NCBI GenBank assembly: GCA_947494995.1
Contig: CANLWY010000001.1
Location: 124,001-188,000 of the forward strand
Source of the DNA: an uncultured Campylobacterales bacterium
GTDB taxonomy: Bacteria > Campylobacterota > Campylobacteria > Campylobacterales > Arcobacteraceae
Direction: 5' to 3'
DNA: 64,000 bases
The position numbers and the translations under genes were made by a program. Positions 61,468-64,000 of this stretch are shown one piece after another (the stretch's first letter is position 1; every line of letters begins with the position of its first letter). Below the pieces are notes generated by a model. It was not told the origin of the DNA, searched no databases, and worked only from the letters and a program-made list of their open reading frames with translations.

Positions 61468-62102
61468 TTTTTATTAGCTTTTATACTTTGTAATCTTTCT
61501 TCTATTCTATTATCTCTTGTAAGTTTATCAAGTTCTGCAAGTTGAATATCATCTTTTTTTAGAAATTTTGATGTATCTACTTCTTCATTGACTCTATTAA
61601 AAGCTTTTTGGGCTCTTTCAAGATTCGATTCTATATTTAATGATTCTTTTTGTTCTAATTTTATGTTAATAAACTCTTGAAGTTCTTGATTCATTTCTCT
61701 TTCTTTTGCATTTAAAGCATCAATGTAGTCTTCTAGTTTTTTTATATTTTGATTTATATTTGATATCGTATCTTCTAAAATTGGAAATTGAGCTTCTATA
61801 TCTAGTTGTCTAGATATTGCTGATTTTGCAAGATCATCTCTTTTCTCAGATATAGCAATTTCAATTTGTTCTGCAAGCTTATTGTACTTTGCTGTTTCAT
61901 TTTCTAACTGAGATTTTGATTTTCTTAATTCTATAGTTTTTTTTCCAAGAAGAACTTTTACTTCGTCAATTGTTGAAACAACTTCTCTAATTGTTTCTTT
62001 CATTATTATTTCAGGTGAAGTAGACTCTGCTTTATCAATTATTGCATTAATACTACCAGAAATCAATCTCCCTACTCTTAATCTTATACTTTCATCCACC
62101 AT
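61464..62102 (-). CDS. PspA/IM30-family membrane-stress protein
   Basis: 212 residues, nearly all coiled coil: RLRVGRLISGSINAIIDKAE, EIIMKETIREVVSTIDEVKV, then long helices to the C-terminus. PspA proteins coat and repair damaged inner membranes in ESCRT-III-like polymers. First gene of the three-gene operon; AAAGGAGCAA precedes the ATG. The absence of PspB/C/F-like genes suggests control other than the enteric psp system. Confidence 0.88.
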   Translation of the reverse strand: MVDESIRLRVGRLISGSINAIIDKAESTSPEIIMKETIREVVSTIDEVKVLLGKKTIELRKSKSQLENETAKYNKLAEQIEIAISEKRDDLAKSAISRQLDIEAQFPILEDTISNINQNIKKLEDYIDALNAKEREMNQELQEFINIKLEQKESLNIESNLERAQKAFNRVNEEVDTSKFLKKDDIQLAELDKLTRDNRIEERLQSIKANKK

Positions 62103-62447
62103 TTGCTCCTTTAGGAATTAAAATATTTATAGTAATTATACATAAATAATTTTATTATATACTTTATCGTATATATTTTTTAAGGATATTATTTTGAAAT
62201 GCTAGATTTATTTTCTATAATAGTTGAGCTTTTTATAAAAAACTAAAAAAAGTAGTTCCTTTATTGGTTTCAAGGGGTCTATTTGTTTAATGAAGAAAAA
62301 GAATGGAATAGATTTAATTTATTTATACTAATTGTACATTTTATACTTTTGTGTTACAATTACATTATTATTTTGGATATTTTATATTTAAACGCCTATT
62401 TGAAGGCATTATAAATATTATTCAAATTATTTTTTAAAGGATTGCAT
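62103..62447. other. 345-base intergenic region before the chemoreceptor gene
   Basis: Divergent promoter region between the PspA-type operon (-) and the chemoreceptor (+). It holds no convincing gene. TGTTACAATTACATTA (62351-62366) near the end is promoter-like for the chemoreceptor, but no operator stands out. Confidence 0.5.
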
Positions 62448-64000
62448 GTGTTTAAAAATGTCACAATAAAAGTAAAATTAGTTTCTTTAATAATTGGAAC
62501 TATACTGTTTATCTCTTTAGCATTAGAGATAAAATCAATAATTTCTCTCAAGAAAGAAGTAAACTTAATATTAAAAAATTCTGAAGAACTTGTATATAAG
62601 GTTAAAGAGGAAGAAGTCAAAAATTATGTTTCTTTAGCGTATAAAACAGTAGAGTCTTATTATGAAAGAACTTCAAAAGAGAAGATGAAATTATCTGTTG
62701 AAAAATATCTAAAAGGTCAAACAAACTTTTTATTCTCTATTATAACTGCTGAGTATGAAAAGAATAAAGATATATTAAGTGAAGAAGAGCTTTTTCAAAA
62801 AATTAAGTCAATAATTTCTGTGACAAGGTTTGATAAAAATGGATATTTCTTTGGATATAGCACTGATGGTGTATGTTTAATACTCCCTCCAAAACCTCAC
62901 TTAGAGGGTAAAAGTTTAATGCATGTAAAAGATAGAAATGGTGTCGAAGTTATAAAAGGCGTTGTTGAACAAGGTACATCTGCAAGTGGAGAAGGGTATG
63001 TAACATATGAGTGGCCTAAACCTGGATTTGATGAAGAGCAATTAAAAGTTTCATATGTAAAAATGTTTAAACCTTTAAATTTAATTGTAGGAACAGGTGC
63101 TTATATTGATGATGTTTCTAGTCAAATGCAAATTGAAGCATTAAAAGCAGTTAGTAATATGAAGTATGGTGAGTCAGGATATTTCTGGGTAAATGATTCT
63201 AAACACATAGTAAAAGCACATGGGGTTAAAACTTCTTTAGTGGGTAAAGATATGACTAGTTTCAAAGATAAAAAAGGTACATATCTTTATCAAGAAATTG
63301 TAAAAACAGCTAATGCAAAAAAAGAGGGTGGAACAGTTCATTATTATTGGTCGATTCCAGGGAAAGAAGGTAGTTATAGAAAAATATCATACGTAAAAAG
63401 ATTTGAACCATGGGATATGATTATAGGGACTGGTACCTATGTTATTGATATCGATGATGAAATTATAAAAATGGAAGCAGAGGTTCAGGAAGAAATACGA
63501 GGTCAAATTATGAAATCATCTATTGTAATTATAGTGATTATTCTTTTAATCTCACTTCTAGTAGTCTTTATGTTAAATAAGGTTGTATTAAGACCTTTGG
63601 TTAATTTTCAAAATGGATTATTAAACTTCTTTAAGTATTTAAATAAAGAGCAAACTCATATTGATGAATTAAAAGCTTCTGCAAATGATGAAATTGGTAG
63701 TATGGTTAGTTTGATAAATGAAAATATTTCAAAAACAAAAACAATTATAGATCAAGACAATAATCTTATAACTGATGTAAAAGATATAGTTAATAGTGTT
63801 GGTAATGGGTATTTAGATAAAAGAATTAGTAATTCAACAAACAATGAATCACTAGAAGAGCTTAAAAATCTTTTAAATGATATGTTAGATAATCTAGAAT
63901 CTTTAGTAGGAAAAGATTTAAATAAAATTACTGAAGTTCTTTCAAGATATTCTGCAAGAGATTTCACTGCAACATTGGATAATCAGACATCAGGAAAAAT
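62448..64000 (+). CDS. Methyl-accepting chemotaxis protein with double Cache sensor, 3' end beyond the window
   Basis: 517 residues are present. The start is GTG at 62448, 6 bases after AAAGGA; the protein begins FKNVTIKVKLVSLIIGTILF with the first membrane helix at ~10-28. The periplasmic part (~45-350) carries two related sCache_2-type units (FDKNGYFFGYSTDGVCLI ... LIVGTGAYIDD and GESGYFWVNDSKHIVKAHG ... MIIGTGTYVID). The second helix lies at ~360-380 (SIVIIVIILLISLLVVFML), then HAMP-like sequence. The signalling tip is outside the window, so a methyl-accepting role is inferred. Ligands of this type are often small carboxylates. Confidence 0.85.
   Translation, partial: MFKNVTIKVKLVSLIIGTILFISLALEIKSIISLKKEVNLILKNSEELVYKVKEEEVKNYVSLAYKTVESYYERTSKEKMKLSVEKYLKGQTNFLFSIITAEYEKNKDILSEEELFQKIKSIISVTRFDKNGYFFGYSTDGVCLILPPKPHLEGKSLMHVKDRNGVEVIKGVVEQGTSASGEGYVTYEWPKPGFDEEQLKVSYVKMFKPLNLIVGTGAYIDDVSSQMQIEALKAVSNMKYGESGYFWVNDSKHIVKAHGVKTSLVGKDMTSFKDKKGTYLYQEIVKTANAKKEGGTVHYYWSIPGKEGSYRKISYVKRFEPWDMIIGTGTYVIDIDDEIIKMEAEVQEEIRGQIMKSSIVIIVIILLISLLVVFMLNKVVLRPLVNFQNGLLNFFKYLNKEQTHIDELKASANDEIGSMVSLINENISKTKTIIDQDNNLITDVKDIVNSVGNGYLDKRISNSTNNESLEELKNLLNDMLDNLESLVGKDLNKITEVLSRYSARDFTATLDNQTSGK

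Noticed and set aside
62199-62246. 15-residue peptide gene before the chemoreceptor
   Set aside because: The AAGGA site is too far from the ATG, and the frame is too short to stand out from chance.

Overview
The window looks like the chromosome of a Campylobacterota bacterium of the Arcobacter group. It is very AT-rich, uses TTG and GTG starts next to AAGGA-type Shine-Dalgarno sites, and carries lineage-typical neighbourhoods: rsmA-rnj-kdsD as in Helicobacter, a lutABC plus FAD/Fe-S lactate dehydrogenase gene set as in Campylobacter, hemJ, and a kinase with the AHQW-type H-box. Assignment is by recognition of protein families; no search was run.

Layout. 1-6.9 kb: proA (cut by the window edge), trxA, two HxlR regulators around a YhdH-type oxidoreductase, an orphan FetB-like permease, gpsA and gatB. 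6.9-19.8 kb: a periplasmic chaperone gene followed by a carboxylate locus on the minus strand. In order of transcription it runs lutA-lutB-lutC, a sensor kinase with a periplasmic binding-protein-like sensor, its OmpR-type regulator, TRAP transporter dctP-dctQ-dctM, and a 946-residue FAD/Fe-S D-lactate dehydrogenase-like protein. A divergent AraC regulator has two 17-base direct repeats spaced 22 bases apart just upstream. I read this as uptake, sensing and oxidation of lactate (or a related 2-hydroxy/2-oxo acid). 20.8-31.4 kb: methyltransferase, deoxycytidylate deaminase, accBC, a DEAD-box helicase with a structured leader, phosphate transporter, AEC permease with an apparently non-AUG start, asnB, DUF2628 protein and a small conserved-looking gene ending in a terminator directly before tRNA-Val(GAC).

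31.5-34.6 kb is a decayed accessory island. A broken FtsK-like ATPase, a 47-residue ORF and an unrecognised 421-residue protein with an internal domain duplication lie between the tRNA-Val 3' end and a 10-base direct copy of that end. 35-38.9 kb: an orphan DctP closely related to the first, then a fumarate reductase/succinate dehydrogenase pair with unusual cofactor residues (covalent-FAD His replaced by Gln; a fourth Cys in the third Fe-S motif; no anchor gene visible) and an upstream Phd/YefM-like gene.

38.9-52.6 kb is housekeeping: hydroxyacid dehydrogenase, PhoH/PIN ATPase, hemJ, rarA, rluB, kdsD, RNase J, rsmA, then hisF, a SIMPL protein, a phosphorylase-like protein, rlmN, a 32-residue membrane microprotein, gltX and an RRM protein. 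Two ParB-type parS palindromes occur here, a perfect one inside kdsD and a near-perfect one covering the rlmN start codon, which suggests the region is near the replication origin. 53-64 kb: a FixH-like/TolC/CusB/CusA copper- or silver-type efflux operon, a PspA-YqiJ-flotillin membrane-stress operon, and a double-Cache chemoreceptor cut by the window end.
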